From positions 6,634,001 to 6,698,000 of the forward strand of contig JASJZC010000001.1 of the NCBI GenBank assembly GCA_037178855.1: a DNA stretch of 64,000 nt. Direction: 5' to 3'. The position numbers were made by a program, and so were the translations under genes. Shown piece after piece: positions 34,182 to 46,260 of this stretch. Every line of letters starts with the position of its first letter. Position 1 is the stretch's first letter. The DNA comes from Oscheius sp. JU75. Lineage: Eukaryota > Nematoda > Chromadorea > Rhabditida > Rhabditidae. Below the pieces are notes generated by a model. It was not told the DNA's origin. It saw nothing but the letters and a program-made list of their open reading frames with translations, and did no database searches.

Positions 34182-34898
34182 ATGGAGGATCCGCTCGCTA
34201 CTGCCATGTCGGAATCGCTGGAGGAGACTGCTGTGGAGCTGGAAGATCTGCTGACGGCTCAGGACACGACTGAGCTTCTGACTGCTCTCTCCAATGAGTC
34301 TATCTTCACTACTGTCTCCAAGAAATGCGTTCTGACTGCTCTCTCCAGCCTGTCCCAGGAATCCATTCAGACTGCTCTCTCCAACGAGTCCCTCTTTCCT
34401 GCTGTCTCTAAGGAGTCTCTTCTGACTGCTCTTTCCGAAGAATCCGTGTTGACTGCCCTCTCCAGTTTGTCCCAGGGATCCGTGTCGCTGTACTCCATGC
34501 CTAAGTCGGAGCTCGAAATCTCGATGAAGGAGACGGCTCTACCGATGGGATCTGTTCTGACTGCTGTATCCAAGGAATCTCTCGTGACTGCCCTCACCCA
34601 GGAATCCGCCCAGACGGCTTCCTCCCATGAGTCGGTCCTGACTGCTGTCTCCAAGGAATCCGTTCTGACGGCCAAGGAAGTGCTCTGGAGCGAGATGTCG
34701 GAGTATTCGATGTCCGACTCGGAAACGAACGTCTCGATGACTCAAGAGTTCAAAGTCGGCGACGCGACCGTCCTGGATGGAATCTATTGTCTCTCCAAGC
34801 TGAAGAACTACCAGCCCGAGCCGGCCGACGTCGGACTGACCAGCTACTACGAGATGCCGCCGAGCGAGACGGACGTCAGCATGCTGGAAGCTCTCTAA
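34182..34898 (+). CDS. Single-exon Ser/Thr-rich repeat protein (238 aa)
   Basis: Intronless ORF from ATG 34182, unlike all its neighbours except the MSP gene. No signal peptide or membrane segment. The centre (about residues 25-165) consists of roughly eleven imperfect short repeats of the type SxESVLTAVSK/ALSNES. A second motif, YSMPKSELEISM / YSMSDSETNVSM / YEMPPSETDVSM, occurs three times, in the middle and near the end. The protein is acidic and probably disordered. I recognise no family. AATAAA lies at about 34929-34934. Lack of introns and repeat structure could fit a recently evolved or sperm-enriched gene, which is speculation. Confidence 0.7.
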   Translation: MEDPLATAMSESLEETAVELEDLLTAQDTTELLTALSNESIFTTVSKKCVLTALSSLSQESIQTALSNESLFPAVSKESLLTALSEESVLTALSSLSQGSVSLYSMPKSELEISMKETALPMGSVLTAVSKESLVTALTQESAQTASSHESVLTAVSKESVLTAKEVLWSEMSEYSMSDSETNVSMTQEFKVGDATVLDGIYCLSKLKNYQPEPADVGLTSYYEMPPSETDVSMLEAL

Positions 34899-37080
34899 AC
34901 AGGTCAGAGGTTCACAGTCGATAGCTTTAATAAACTATTTGACTGTAATACCCTCCCTTGTTGTCTTTTCCATAGAAGTTTAGTCTTACCATTCTATTAA
35001 AACTCCTTTCCTATATTCCTTCAGTTGCCCCCGTGTCCCTCCATATCCTGATTTCAGTAGAGCTCCTATCGCTCTATTAAGTTCAAACGTTCACTTAGAC
35101 TACGTTCTTTTACGACTGGGATAATGATTCACCGCGGTTTAAACCACAAAGTGGGGAGGAGCCGTGACTCATACACAAGACACGGTCTTTGAAGACTGAA
35201 TTGTCATCATACCACTTCCGAGAGCGTTAAAACAATGCCTTGTTTCTATAAAAGCAGGGAGCACAATCAGTTCTGGGCGAAATAGTCTCATAGTTTCACG
35301 CTCATTGCACTTGCCATCTCATTATAATTTCGCCTCTGGGCCACAAACATGTTGGAACAGTGACTAACCGATTTCAACCATTGTGGCAAGCAAGTATATT
35401 TTGATGGACTACCACACTCAGTGACTTCTAACCTTTTTAACTTTTTGAAATGTAACAAAGGACTTCAAGGTCTTCCAACAATCTTCTCATCCTGTCGAGT
35501 AGTCTCGATCCGCTTCAAGGTGTGGCATATACCAAGTGCTGACATATTTCGTCGAAAAGCAGACAGGGGGAAATAGCTGATAAGATATTGTCTTATTCAT
35601 CCCGCATGTGACCAGTGTCTGCTGTTGTTGGGATCGAATACAACATTTTCTGTGCACCAGCACTGCCTATCTGTCGGAAATTCTGTTCAGTCTCTCCATC
35701 TGAATCGTTTCCTATGGAGAGACATTGAAAAAAGGGCTTGTTTTATACAGCATACTCAAACTCCTAGAAATCCTGAGCCTCTGTTGACTTTTATCGATCT
35801 GTCTGGTATTGGCTGATTACTCCGGAAATCCCCTCGTCACTATCGGCCATTTGCAAATGCAAACAAGCTCCACGTCATAGAGAAATTAGGGAGAAAACCA
35901 TTATCATCCGAGAAATAAACCGTCTATGATATCATGTCAGTGGGCCGTTTTCAGACTAGTGTTTTGTTTCTGTCAACTAAATACGAGCGACACTACATTA
36001 AAGTCAACTGTAAGAAATTCTCATTCTTTGCCGTGGAAAAGTTTTTTAAGGGCTATCTAACATTTTTCCCCATTTCCCGCTAAGCGTGATTAAAGTGAGT
36101 GTCCGGACCATTTTTTCGAGTTTGAGTTTTGGCATGGGTCTTGAAGAGAAAAACTCGATAACCCCGGTGGTTTCTCTATAATGTGTTTTGTCTACGATTA
36201 TCCCAGAGAAATAAGGCCGTAGAGTTGCTCTCCCAGTACAAAATCTATCACTTAACGGGGGCTGCTCCCGTCAGCAATTAACTCTGGCTTGTCAAAAATT
36301 ATAACAACTATGACAGTAATTAGTTGTTAGCTATCGACTTCTGAATTTAGTTGCTGCTCCAAAATCCTAAGTGCTTCTTGAGTTTTCTACAACTACTCGG
36401 AACAGAACTAAGATGAGTCTCAACGGTCTAAGAACCAAAAGCACATAGATTTACAGAGTTCTGTAACCCTTCTTCCCACTATCTAATATCTAAGCGGGAG
36501 TTTATAGGATCTTGAACGTCCAAAAGTGCCCTTTTACGAATAACTTTGTCTTGTTCTCACCATGGAACTGTTTTGCCTGATACATTATCCCAAAAACTGT
36601 CTTATGGCCTTTTTCTATTAAAAAAAAACACTGCCTCCCAGTACAAGTAAACAGCAAAGATTGAAAGACAAAGTTATTTCAACTTGCCATGACATGTCAA
36701 AATGTCTTTGGTGGGCTACAAAAAGGTCCGGATACTCGCTTTAACATGTATGTCTCTCATCATTGTCTTTGTAGTACTGAGTTAGACAAGAAACAGTATC
36801 ATTCGTACCTTCCTTCCTATACCTCTGGTCTATGTTTCCGGCTCTTCACCATACGATTTGCCGTAGTCTGTCAATGAATCATTGAACCAACCGAAGTACA
36901 AACTGCATTCATACGTCATACGAAACAAAGACTAATATCTCTTATCACTCCTCCAAACATCTCGTACAATGTGCAATTTAAAGCTGGGTTTAGATAGCCC
37001 TTTCTCATTTTGCTATCATACACAAGAGAAATCTCTTTTCAGTATCGGCTCGTGCCCACTGCAATCTATAACAAGAAAGA
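34899..37080. other. Intergenic, nothing identified
   Basis: About 2.2 kb with only short random frames on both strands. I see no tRNA-like sequence, no long repeat and no coding motif. ATCTCTTTTCAG ends near 37042, upstream of the next gene, and is a probable trans-splice acceptor. Confidence 0.5.
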
Positions 37081-39499
37081 ATGGGCAGTGTACTTGGAGC
37101 ATACAGACAGCATGAGAGCCACGGCACTAGCATAAGTGAGCATTCACGTATGAGCAAATAAGTTTTCTTTAAAGAGCCCCTTTTTGACCTTTTACCGGTG
37201 AACGACTTCAAGGGCATCCATGTCAGCCGATTGAAGCGAATGAAGGGCCTACAATGCAGCTGGAAACAGTTTAAAGAGTTCCTGGAGGAGATTGATAAAG
37301 AATACTCGGTGATAGAAGAGCGGAAAGGTAATAATGATTGCATTGAATGGATCGTCCTGCGCCGAAATAAGGACATGACGACATACTACTGCTCCACTGG
37401 AGGGCTACTTCACTTCGCCTTTATCAATCTACACGTGAGTCGATAATCTTTCTTGGAGCATACGATGGACGCTATCCGTAACAAACTACAGTAACCCATC
37501 AGTTTTTCCTTCTGAACTCTTGATCTGGTCACTCAAACACACTAAGAACTCCCGGCTAGCCTTATCGAGGTAAACATAGATGTCTAACTCTAGTAGTCAA
37601 AAAATTCCTATATAGGAATAAAAGTAGTCGATTAATCGGTTCAACGCATTTGGAAACCTAAAATATTACGAATGATCCGTGCTTCATTAGTTTGATCTGA
37701 ATGATCAATGTTTTAGAGGGAATGATGTTTGCCCGTATAAGAACTGATAAACAGAAAAATCGATTTTTGGCAAACAAAGATCGGCCCTAGGATGACAGTA
37801 ACTCTCATGTAAAGATAGATATGAGAGGAATGTCCGGAACGAAATCGCATAAGATGATAGTCCCTAAGGTTAATTAGGAAGGACTGACTGCGGATGAGAG
37901 CGACCTTACTGACAAGAGGGATCATATTGAAAGACTGAACGGGGACTGGGCAGGGCTACTCGGGCGTGGAATAATCATTTCGGGATGAGATAAGCTGTAA
38001 GATCAAGAGAAAAGGGGGTTATTAGGATCGACACAACTGGACGATACACATGCTTTAGGCTCGCAGGGATGGAAGCGTCGAGAAAGCTGTACAGATGTTC
38101 CCGGGTAACCACATAGAAAAGAATCTCTCGGTCGACAAACTCAAAAAAACACGTGAGGCGTGTAGCAGAATCATTGGAAGACTACTGGGAAAAGACGTCA
38201 GAGACTGGCTTTTTGCTGAGATGCTAAAGGAGTTCAGTGATAACGTAAGCGAACCACAACACGGAACCAGGCTACCAATCGATTTTTAGCAGTTCGATCC
38301 GGAAAAGATGTGGAAGCTGCTCTCTTTGGATCTTTTCAAGAAGGACGTCCAGTTCTTATTGGAAGAGTTCATGAGTAAGGAAATCGTGATACAGGTGCTG
38401 AGGAAGTACAAAGAATACAATCACGGCCCAAATTACGAATTGGACTTCTTCAGCTTCATGGTCTACATAAAACATTACTGTGAGATCTATAAGAAGGCCA
38501 GCAGTAAGTAGATTGTATTCTTAAAGCGAGCGTTAACCTGCCGCCGTTTGAATTCATCGCGCAAACTTCTGTGCGCGAGAAAGTAAAACATAGAAAAGTA
38601 GTGTTTCTGGAGCTACGAATGTTGCAAAATAGCTTCTAAAGGTGTTTAGAGGGTTTCATGAGTAGGCATAACGATTTGACCCACGCGAGAGTCGAATCCG
38701 GCTCATTTTGTTTCCGAGACAGAGCGCTAACCGACTCAGTCAAACGCGCAAAGACCGCGCAGATTTTCCCAGGAGATAGATCAACTGAGAAAAGCAGCAA
38801 GCGGTGAGATCAAAGTTTTCAGCAGAGGATAAAAACTTGATGGCCCTGAACGACTGGGATGCTGATATTCTCGTAGAACGCTTCAAGGAACTGGAAGAAG
38901 TTTGTAAGGGTCAGTTGCTTTTTCTTCACACATTCAAAGCGAATTTCAGAATTCGGCAAGCCCCGAGCCCGAAAAGATTCTGAAGAAAGCCTAAATGAAA
39001 AAGAACTGAAAAACGTATTTGCTGACTTCTACCAGAGGGCAACTCTGCGGTCGCCTTCCTATGCGGCAGCTCATCTCTGGAAACACGGCTTCGTATGCGA
39101 CTTCTACAAGTGGAAAGACCTTGACATGTCACGCGCAGATGACTACTTTGGGGTGAGCTCGTCTTGTGACTTAAAGTCTCCCAATCACGGTTTCATCACA
39201 AACTATTTTCAGATCCCTGGAGAACTAGTCACCGAACTCTGCAGACAGGCTTCGGACATTAATAACAACCAAAGAAAACGAGATTACACCTACTCTTTTC
39301 CTTTGTGTTCTCAGAACATGACAGCTTATTCTTGCCTCGAGGTACAACTATTAGCTCTTTCTGAATAAGAGATTCTCAGAGAGGGCGCGACTCGATCCAA
39401 GTGAGGAGTCTGATGAAACCAGACGGTACAATGTTCGTAAAGACTATCATCAAGGGACCTCTACTGGGCTGCAAAGCTGATCCGTCTTTGGACCTCTGA
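37081..39499 (+). CDS. Unrecognised helical protein (416 aa)
   Basis: Eight exons, about 37081-37135, 37175-37434, 38059-38244, 38293-38503, 38823-38909, 38950-39152, 39213-39341 and 39380-39499; summed length is a multiple of three. N-terminus MGSVLGAYRQHESHG; no signal peptide or TM segment, so probably cytosolic or nuclear. Seen: CSWKQFKEFLEEIDKEY, the charged helix REACSRIIGRLLGKDVRDWL, MWKLLSLDLFKKDVQFLLEE and HGFVCDFYKWKDLDM. I do not recognise a domain. Introns 2 (624 nt) and 4 (319 nt) are long; the latter contains a SINE-like element. The next gene starts 272 bp downstream in the same direction with a likely trans-splice acceptor, so a shared operon is possible. Confidence 0.7.
38541..38759 (-). 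repeat. tRNA-derived SINE-like element, copy 3 (intronic)
   Basis: Minus-strand head at 38676-38759: box A-like GACTGAGTCGGTTAGCG, anticodon-arm-like CTCGGAAACAAAATGAG and box B-like GGATTCGACTCTCGCG followed by TGGGTC, very close to copy 1. The tail AGTTTGCGCGATGAATTCAA then ACGGCGG is at 38541-38570. It lies antisense within intron 4 of the gene at 37081-39499. Confidence 0.65.
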
Positions 39500-39771
39500 T
39501 ACGATACCACACCCAGTTAAAGAGGATTGAATCTGTCTTGCACACGGTCGAAGATCAAACTTAAGAAGAACATCGGAAAAACTTCTGTCTGTGAAATAAG
39601 TCATTTCTTGAAAACTGTCCATCTATCGGCGTCAAATTCTTGTTCAGATTTTGAGAGAAAACTTATTATAAAGTTGTAATCTGAGCCTGTCCTTCCTATC
39701 GATGCCAAAAAAATCAATAACGTATTAAGAAATTGCACGCTGACCTTTCATTGTTCCAGTGATTTTCGTCT

Positions 39772-40843
39772 ATGACAACTATTTCTTTCCCAGTTTTAGT
39801 TGACACTGAACCAGAGCTCCTAATAGACGTGCTCAGCAAGGTAATCCTACCTCCATTTGTGCATTCAGGTTCCAGCTAAACATAAAAACGTATCTTTTAC
39901 TTCGACTTTCTTCGAAATGGGCCGACCATTTCTGCCGGAGATACTCTCAGAAGTTGGGACAGAAAGTCAACGCTGCTATCAATCTTGCTTCTAGTATCGA
40001 AGAGATGGAAGTCTCTGGATTCGCCGAGATTCAGTCGATGAGGTTTCTGCAACCGCCTGAAGTAACATGAACTACTTAATCATTGTATAGTGTTTAGCAT
40101 CAAATAGCGATCGTTCTCAAAGACTTCGACTCCAAATGGGAGCCACTTTTGAAGATATGGAAAAGGAAACAGCTGCATCGCCGAAGCTGGCACACAAAGG
40201 AATTCATCGGCATCTTGCAGCCGACATCTTACGTAACTAGTGGATCGATGGTAGGATTACCTGTTCTGGTTCGTTTTTCCCCTTACATTCTCCATCATCC
40301 CCTCATTACAGAGCACACTGAAAATGGTCATCTACACCGGGCTCCATTACAACTACTTCTCAACATACGTCCCGAAGATTCTCTTCCGAGGATGGGGGAA
40401 TGATCCTCTTGCTCCAGTCCTTGATCTTTTTGAAGCCGTCGGAACTTGCATTCAGGTAACAAGCTTCTACAATCCAATCCGCCTTTGTATAGAATTACCA
40501 GAAGAGCCTTCGTCTAGGGACCGACCCCTTCATTCTGCGAATAATTCAGATTGATCGGTGTCCACCTTCCAGGCATCAGAATGGAGAAAGTCTTGACAGT
40601 ATGCTGAACAATGCAGCTGGAAAGGTTTTTCAGTCAGAGATGGTTCAGACAATTCGAAGCGATAGTCTGTGCAGGAAAGACTGTCGCGTCTTGACAGCAG
40701 AAGTACAAGAGCAAACAATTAAGGCAGTCTTTTGGATGGAGGAGAGAGACGAAGAAAGGAGGATCAGCTGTAAATTGTACCTCAATTTAGAAGGGAACAT
40801 TACCAGCGATATGTTGTATCCTGACAGGATTTTTGACGAATGA
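39772..40843 (+). CDS. Unrecognised protein (306 aa)
   Basis: Five exons, about 39772-39840, 39876-40061, 40098-40268, 40312-40455 and 40493-40843; every exon length is a multiple of three. TTGTTCCAG ending at 39759, 12 nt before ATG, is a likely trans-splice acceptor. Seen: MTTISFPVLVDTEPELLIDV, KWADHFCRRYSQKLGQKVNA, MVIYTGLHYNYFSTYVPKIL and a C-terminal half rich in charged residues with a few Cys. No signal peptide, TM segment or known domain. It lies 272 bp after the previous gene in the same orientation. The function is unknown. Confidence 0.68.
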
Positions 40844-42662
40844 ATAATAGCTCCGAGAACTTTCGGGAATCCGGAAACATCGAGAGGGATTGAAATCAGG
40901 TTGCTTTAATTCATAGCCCAGCGCGCTAACTGCGGAGCTATGCGCCCCTGCGATCGCGGTGCGTACGGACAGAGACTGTTGAGCTTTAGAGTAGGCTAGA
41001 TGGTACGGAAGAGAATTAGATTGCTACCTTCTTCGTTTTCCTCGATGAACTAACAAGCAAAAAGAGGCAATTAGTTGCGCCTGGCTGACATGCTGCCCGC
41101 GTCTTCTCCTCCTCCTCAAGGTTTCTTCCATTATTACACGTCAATTAATTATTCGACATCATCCAGCAGTCGTCCCCGTCCTCTCTTAGCTACCATATTG
41201 TTTTTTTTTCTCTTGTCTGTCGATTCTCTGTCCAGTTGCACCTGCTCTCTAATCTTCCACTCGGCTCCTCATAATTAATGCATTTCCGTTGTTGATATAT
41301 TCTCACTCTTACCTCGACTACTCCCCTGTGAACTCTCCAGAGGGCTATCATTTGGACAGCTCTCTTTAACGATTACAGCTTTTGGCCACAGCCCCGCATT
41401 GCTAATGAGAGAGGCGTAAATTATGCTCGCAGCATGACACCCGCAGCGAAGAAGAAAATCTTCTCACTTTGTTCTTCTCTAACTATCCTAAACAAGCAAG
41501 AGTGTCCAATAGCCGTTCCAAACCTTCCTCTCAGAGTCTCTCTCTCTCTCATCCCTCCTGGCAGACCCTGTCTGTTTTCTTCCTTCCTAAAAACTGTCGT
41601 CATACCTTCACCAGCAAGAAAACAAGCATTCTCTCCTCCTTCTCTTGTTGATCTTGCGACTTCTACTCGCTCTCTCTCCTTCTTTTCCATGTCCATCCGA
41701 CTCGAAGCACATTAGGACTTCCTGGCTGCACATTTCCGTTGCCCAGCTTTGTGGGCCTTTTTACCTTGAGCGTCTCCAGGAGCGTGACGCCGAAAGCAAA
41801 TTTGTTGCCGGTCTCCGGATGATTTATTCATGATCAAAGAAAGCCAGTCTTTATAAAGGTCTTCTTTCAATTCGTCTCGAGAGATTCTCACTAGTCTCTA
41901 ACTTTAACACCATTGCCTCGAAAAAGTCAAGAGGTCAGTTGTGCGAACGCCTCGTCCAGTTCGAGGAAAAGGGCCTTTGCAAACTGATAATAGGCCTCGT
42001 TTAGAATGGGAAGACGCGTCAAGCAGCCAATGTTTCCCCGGGCAACCGGAGGACATCCTGGCTGTCTATCTCTCTATTGAAGAATGAGAAATTCTTTGAT
42101 TCTTTTTCATTGTTATGCCAGGTGGAAAGCAGCCTGTTGGCACACTCATTATGTCTCTTTTCTCATGAGAAACTGTTGTAATCGTGATGTTAAGCTTTCG
42201 ACCAGTTGCCGACGGCTGTTTCGCAGCCCTTCTTTCTTAACATGAAATGACTTGTTAGATGTAAGTGTTGGCAGGAAATAGTGTGGACACCATGACCGAC
42301 TATTTTAGTAAGGAAAGATTTCTACACTGTCCATGCCACTCCCTCTTCGTAATGCCTTATTCTGTTTCCTGCTATGACTGATTGCGGCAATTGTAATCTT
42401 TTCTTTTTGTACAGAATCCCAAAAAAGAGGCCATTCAATTGAAATCCGGTTTTAAAATCCTAAACTCTTCCTTCTTTCTCGTACGCAAGGCTTGGAGATC
42501 CCCCTCCATTTGTCAGTGATTCGGGTCCCTGCAAAATGTTAGACTAGTACTAATCCATTAGAAGTATGAGGATTAGCAGATCACGAGGATCTCAAGAATC
42601 TGCACAGTTTTCTCATTCTTGTGTCAATTTCAAGGTATGTCATATTTTCAGCGGGTAGTCCA
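40844..42662. other. Intergenic with a tRNA-like sequence
   Basis: No gene supported. A tRNA-like stretch lies at 40881-40951 on the minus strand. The part 41420-41720 is pyrimidine-rich and produces overlapping frames on both strands with no motif. ATATTTTCAG near 42651 precedes the next ATG by 11 nt and looks like a trans-splice acceptor. Confidence 0.45.
40881..40951 (-). repeat. tRNA-like sequence
   Basis: Minus strand shows GGGGCGCATAGCTCCGCAGT followed by TAGCGCGCTGGGC, a plausible box A and D arm, and a degenerate box B (GATTTCAATCCC). Stems do not close well and the common SINE tail is absent, so it is a pseudo-tRNA or another SINE type rather than a functional gene. Confidence 0.4.
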
Positions 42663-43898
42663 ATGTTTTACGCCTGTCTTGCCATTCTTCTCCTCTTCAT
42701 GATAATGTTTTCCTGTGTCACCTTGGCCATCATCGATCTCGAGATGTACAACTTCGGTCTCTACATAGTTCTGCTCTGCATCGTCGGTCAGTTCCGCTAC
42801 CACTTTTCGTGTCAAAGAGCTGTCCACATTGTGGTCAATTATTCGTCAGAGCTAGAGCTATTTGTGAAGAGAGAGACGATGGCAACATGCGACTTCGTAA
42901 TTGCGCCCACTGCCTCACTCCGATTTCAAGTCGAGAACGAGAGACAGAGCTGGTCAATGAGGCTAACTAGGCATAGAGAGTAGGCAGAGGCAAGCAAAAA
43001 CAACTCTTCGGGAGCATGGATTAGAAGGACTGGGGGACTTGACCATCTCTGGAACTGAGCCTGTTTAGGAACAATGATAGTGTTTCAGGAAACACTGATA
43101 TGACAAACCCTTTTTGCAGGAACCATGCTGGCCTGTGCGCTCTGTATAGCCAACCCTCAAGCTTGTCCCAACCCGCACTGGTACACCAAGTTTTGCATCC
43201 TAGTCCACGTAAGTCCGAGCTTTAACTGCCTACAATTAGTATCTGTGTGAGTCAAGTCCCGACTAACATGAACGAATATTCAAAAAACGTTTTCAGCATC
43301 AGATACAAGAGATGTATCCGATCTCGGCTGACGGCACGTCCAGTCCAAAGATGACCGGATTGAGGGCGAGGATGCAGGCTCATGCACAGAGTTTTGCGAC
43401 GTCGGAAGATGGACAACGACTGCCCTTGAGGTTGGTGGGATTACAGCTTTTTTCTTTAACTTAGCAATGTGGTCAAAATTATCAGTTTCACTGCTACGCA
43501 TCTTCCAAAATTCAAACGTGGAAACAAATACCTAGGCACGTGAGGCCAAACCAGTTGTGTTTTGTGAAACATTCTTCTTCCAGACAAGAATCACGAGCAA
43601 CTGTTGCCATGCTGGCTCCGGCAGTGCATATTATGCACCAAGTGTGGAAAGGAATGGCCTGGGTGACGGACGGAATAGAGGAAGACGACGAGGATACAAG
43701 AACTTACACGAACATTGAACAGGGACAGTCGGACGAGACTGCTAGCAGCCAGCCGAACATGAAAAGACTCTCGACTATTGCTGAGAGCAGCTCCTGCATA
43801 AGAGAACTGGTAAGTCGAGTAAAATATCCATTGGATTGGGACAGATTCAGGACGAGATTAGCAGTGAGATCAACTCCAAAAACGACGTCACTCTATGA
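42663..43898 (+). CDS. Unrecognised two-TM membrane protein (208 aa)
   Basis: Five exons, about 42663-42786, 43120-43208, 43297-43430, 43584-43809 and 43845-43898; total divisible by three. The N-terminal 55 residues form two hydrophobic segments (LAILLLFMIMFSCVTLAII and FGLYIVLLCIVGTMLACALCI) joined by LEMYN, then CPNPHWYTKFCILVH. The remaining 140 residues are hydrophilic, acidic and Ser/Thr-rich, presumably cytoplasmic. AATAAA at about 43942-43947 lies close to the convergent neighbour's stop. No family recognised. Confidence 0.68.
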
Positions 43899-43967
43899 GA
43901 TTTCACTTCATTTAGCTCGCTATCACGGGTCATACAGCTCAAATAAAGAATGGAGAATTTGAAAGAA

Positions 43968-46260
43968 TTAGGAATCGTCTTCATCGTCCTCGACTGGAAC
44001 AGGACGCGGTGCTGGAAGCCTTTCGGGGATCTGTAGAGGTTCTTCCTCAATTTCTTCGTCTTTCTCTAAAGGTACAGGCTCTTCTCTCCTTGGAGGCAGC
44101 TCCGGAACATGCTCGATTGTCTCTTGACCACCTCGCCCTTGTGCCCATCTGTCCCTGATAGCCTTTTCCTGCAGTCTTCGCTCCTCTTCGGCTATTCTCA
44201 TGTGCTCTTGTTGTCTTCTCCACTGCTCACTCTCCAAATTGCCTCTCGGATTGGATACCAGACGGGGATCAGGCCGGACAGGCTGGACAGAATCGGGATC
44301 GGGTATGTAGTGGACTTGACTGAAAGATTTGATAGAAAAGACTGGATGCGAGCATACCCATCGACGATGGTCTGTTTATAGACGGTCCCGTACTCATCTT
44401 TCACAACTGTGGGTCTATGGAGACGAGCCATGTGACTACTGAAAATTTTTAGAGATCAGAGTCTTTGACTAACCCCGGTTGAGCTCCTTGACCAATTTCT
44501 CCTTGACTATTGGGGAACGAGACCCTTTCCTGCTCATTAGGCCTAACTCCCTGACCGACAGATCCAGTGTCTTCTGCGCCCCAGGATACACCAGCTCCCT
44601 GACCGATTCTAGAATCAGCAGCTCGTGCACCATCTCCAGTGTTATGTGCGGATACTCCTTCGCCTATTTGGACTCCTCCGGATCCATCAGCTGTGTTCGA
44701 GACACTGACTCCTTGCCCAACTTGCTGTCCTCCTTGAAGTGGAACCTGGCGTCCGTAGTGGTCGGTATAGTATCCGGACTGTACATCCGAGTGTCCCGAT
44801 GGATTTTGATCACCTCCTGGAAGAGATACAATTGGTTTTTGTCCTTCAGGATGTGTTCCAGATCCGACTTGAGAAGCCTTCTGATCTCCCGCTTCAGCCC
44901 TCGGACGTCCATTCGCATCCCAAACCGGAACCTGTCTTCCGTATGAGTCGATGTAGTATCCAGCTTGGATGTCCGAAGTCTGTGGGGCTCTCCGTGCTTC
45001 CGATGGAGCTGCTCCCTCGCCAACCGCGGCTGTTCCACTGCTGTCACCAACAACATGCCATCCGTCGTTATCTCTGAACGTACTATTTTAGATATCTCAA
45101 TGAACGACCAACCCTGCTACTCTGGCTGCCTGTTCTTGATATCCAGGAATAGAGGTCTTGTCTTGCGAGGACGAAGAAGCAGAGGTCTGGTAGAGTCTTG
45201 CACGTTGGTCACGATTGTATTCCGGACGATTCTGGGGAACTTCGTCTCTCCAGCTAGGATGTCGGTAGCGAGAGTCCTGGTACCTGAAACTTATTGGTTA
45301 CTGAATAAGGCTTGACATCGAAACAAGTGGGATGCCCCGATCTCTCTCCACTAGCATACGAGATGAATGAGGGTGTCGATCGAAGAGCAAAGCAGAACTC
45401 TTTTGACGACAGTCTGTGGAAAGGACTATCAGGACTATTCACTTCCGGAAGTCGGTGAAAAAAAGATTTTGCCAATGGGCTAGAAAGAGTTTTTACACTA
45501 GACCAAGCTGCCTAAACCGTCTTCAAATGATAGCTGGAAAGAAAGGCTGGTTACTGCAGTCTTTCGACTATTCTCCAAAGATAAAATTCTCTTTAATCGA
45601 AGACCACATAGAAATAAGATGTGTACAAGACTGATTACAAGAAGATTCGCGAAGATCTTTCTCTAAAAGTTGCTCGGACTGTAGATCCATCTATCGCCAT
45701 CCCATCGCCAGTTGCTCTTGTCATACCAATACTTCAGATCGTAGTATCGAGAATCGACGGGAGGGACGTCCCCCTTGCGGGTGTTTTGCGGATGCATGAA
45801 GTAGTCTTCAGTCCAGAACTGGTAGTCTTTTGGATTGTAGCTCCAGACGCCTCCCACTTGCTTCCAGTTTCTCCGGTCATACCAGAAGCGCGGCTCGTAA
45901 TAGCGGGAATCTCTGGGATCAGCCTCTTTGACCAGACTGACAGCCTCTTGACTCTCTGTGAAAAACTCAAAATTCCTGGGCTCGTAGATCCACTCTCCTC
46001 GGACCCATTGCCAGTTGCGACGATCGAACCAGTACCTGGGATCGTAGTAGCGTGGATCTTGATTAGCCGGAGCGTAAGGACGAACGCTGTCTTCTTGCCG
46101 AGGACGGTTCATCATATAGATGCTTTCTTCTCCGTGCGGATCAGCGTATCTATAAGTTGAATGAATACGTGTTGTGGCCATTAAAGAATTACTTGTACCA
46201 CTGCGTTTCCTCCTGTTTCGGCGGCTCTTGACGGATTGGAGCTGGAGCTGGGACTCTGTT
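43968..46260 (-). CDS. Trp/Tyr-rich tandem-repeat protein, 5' end incomplete
   Basis: Exons about 46193-46260, 45727-46149, 45113-45283, 44474-45073, 44358-44438 and 43968-44319 agree in phase and encode about 564 residues. The first part carries repeats of the type DPRYYDPRYWFDRRNWQW ... WIYEPRNFEFFTE and DSRYYEPRFWYDRRNWKQV ... WSYNPKDYQFW; a third begins DSRYYDLKYW and is interrupted by the donor at 45726. The middle repeats GYYIDSYGRQVP / GYYTDHYGRQVP and Gly-Gln-Gly units (IGQGAG, VGQGV). The C-terminal 120 residues are charged (EEERRLQEKAIRDRW) and acidic. No start codon was found: the first exon follows TTTTTCAG and further 5' exons are expected. Family unknown; a structural or secreted role is a guess. 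Confidence 0.65.

Noticed and set aside
34367-34675. 102-codon antisense ORF in the Ser/Thr repeat gene
   Set aside because: An antisense shadow: repeats open several frames at once, and the plus frame has the ATG context and the polyadenylation signal.
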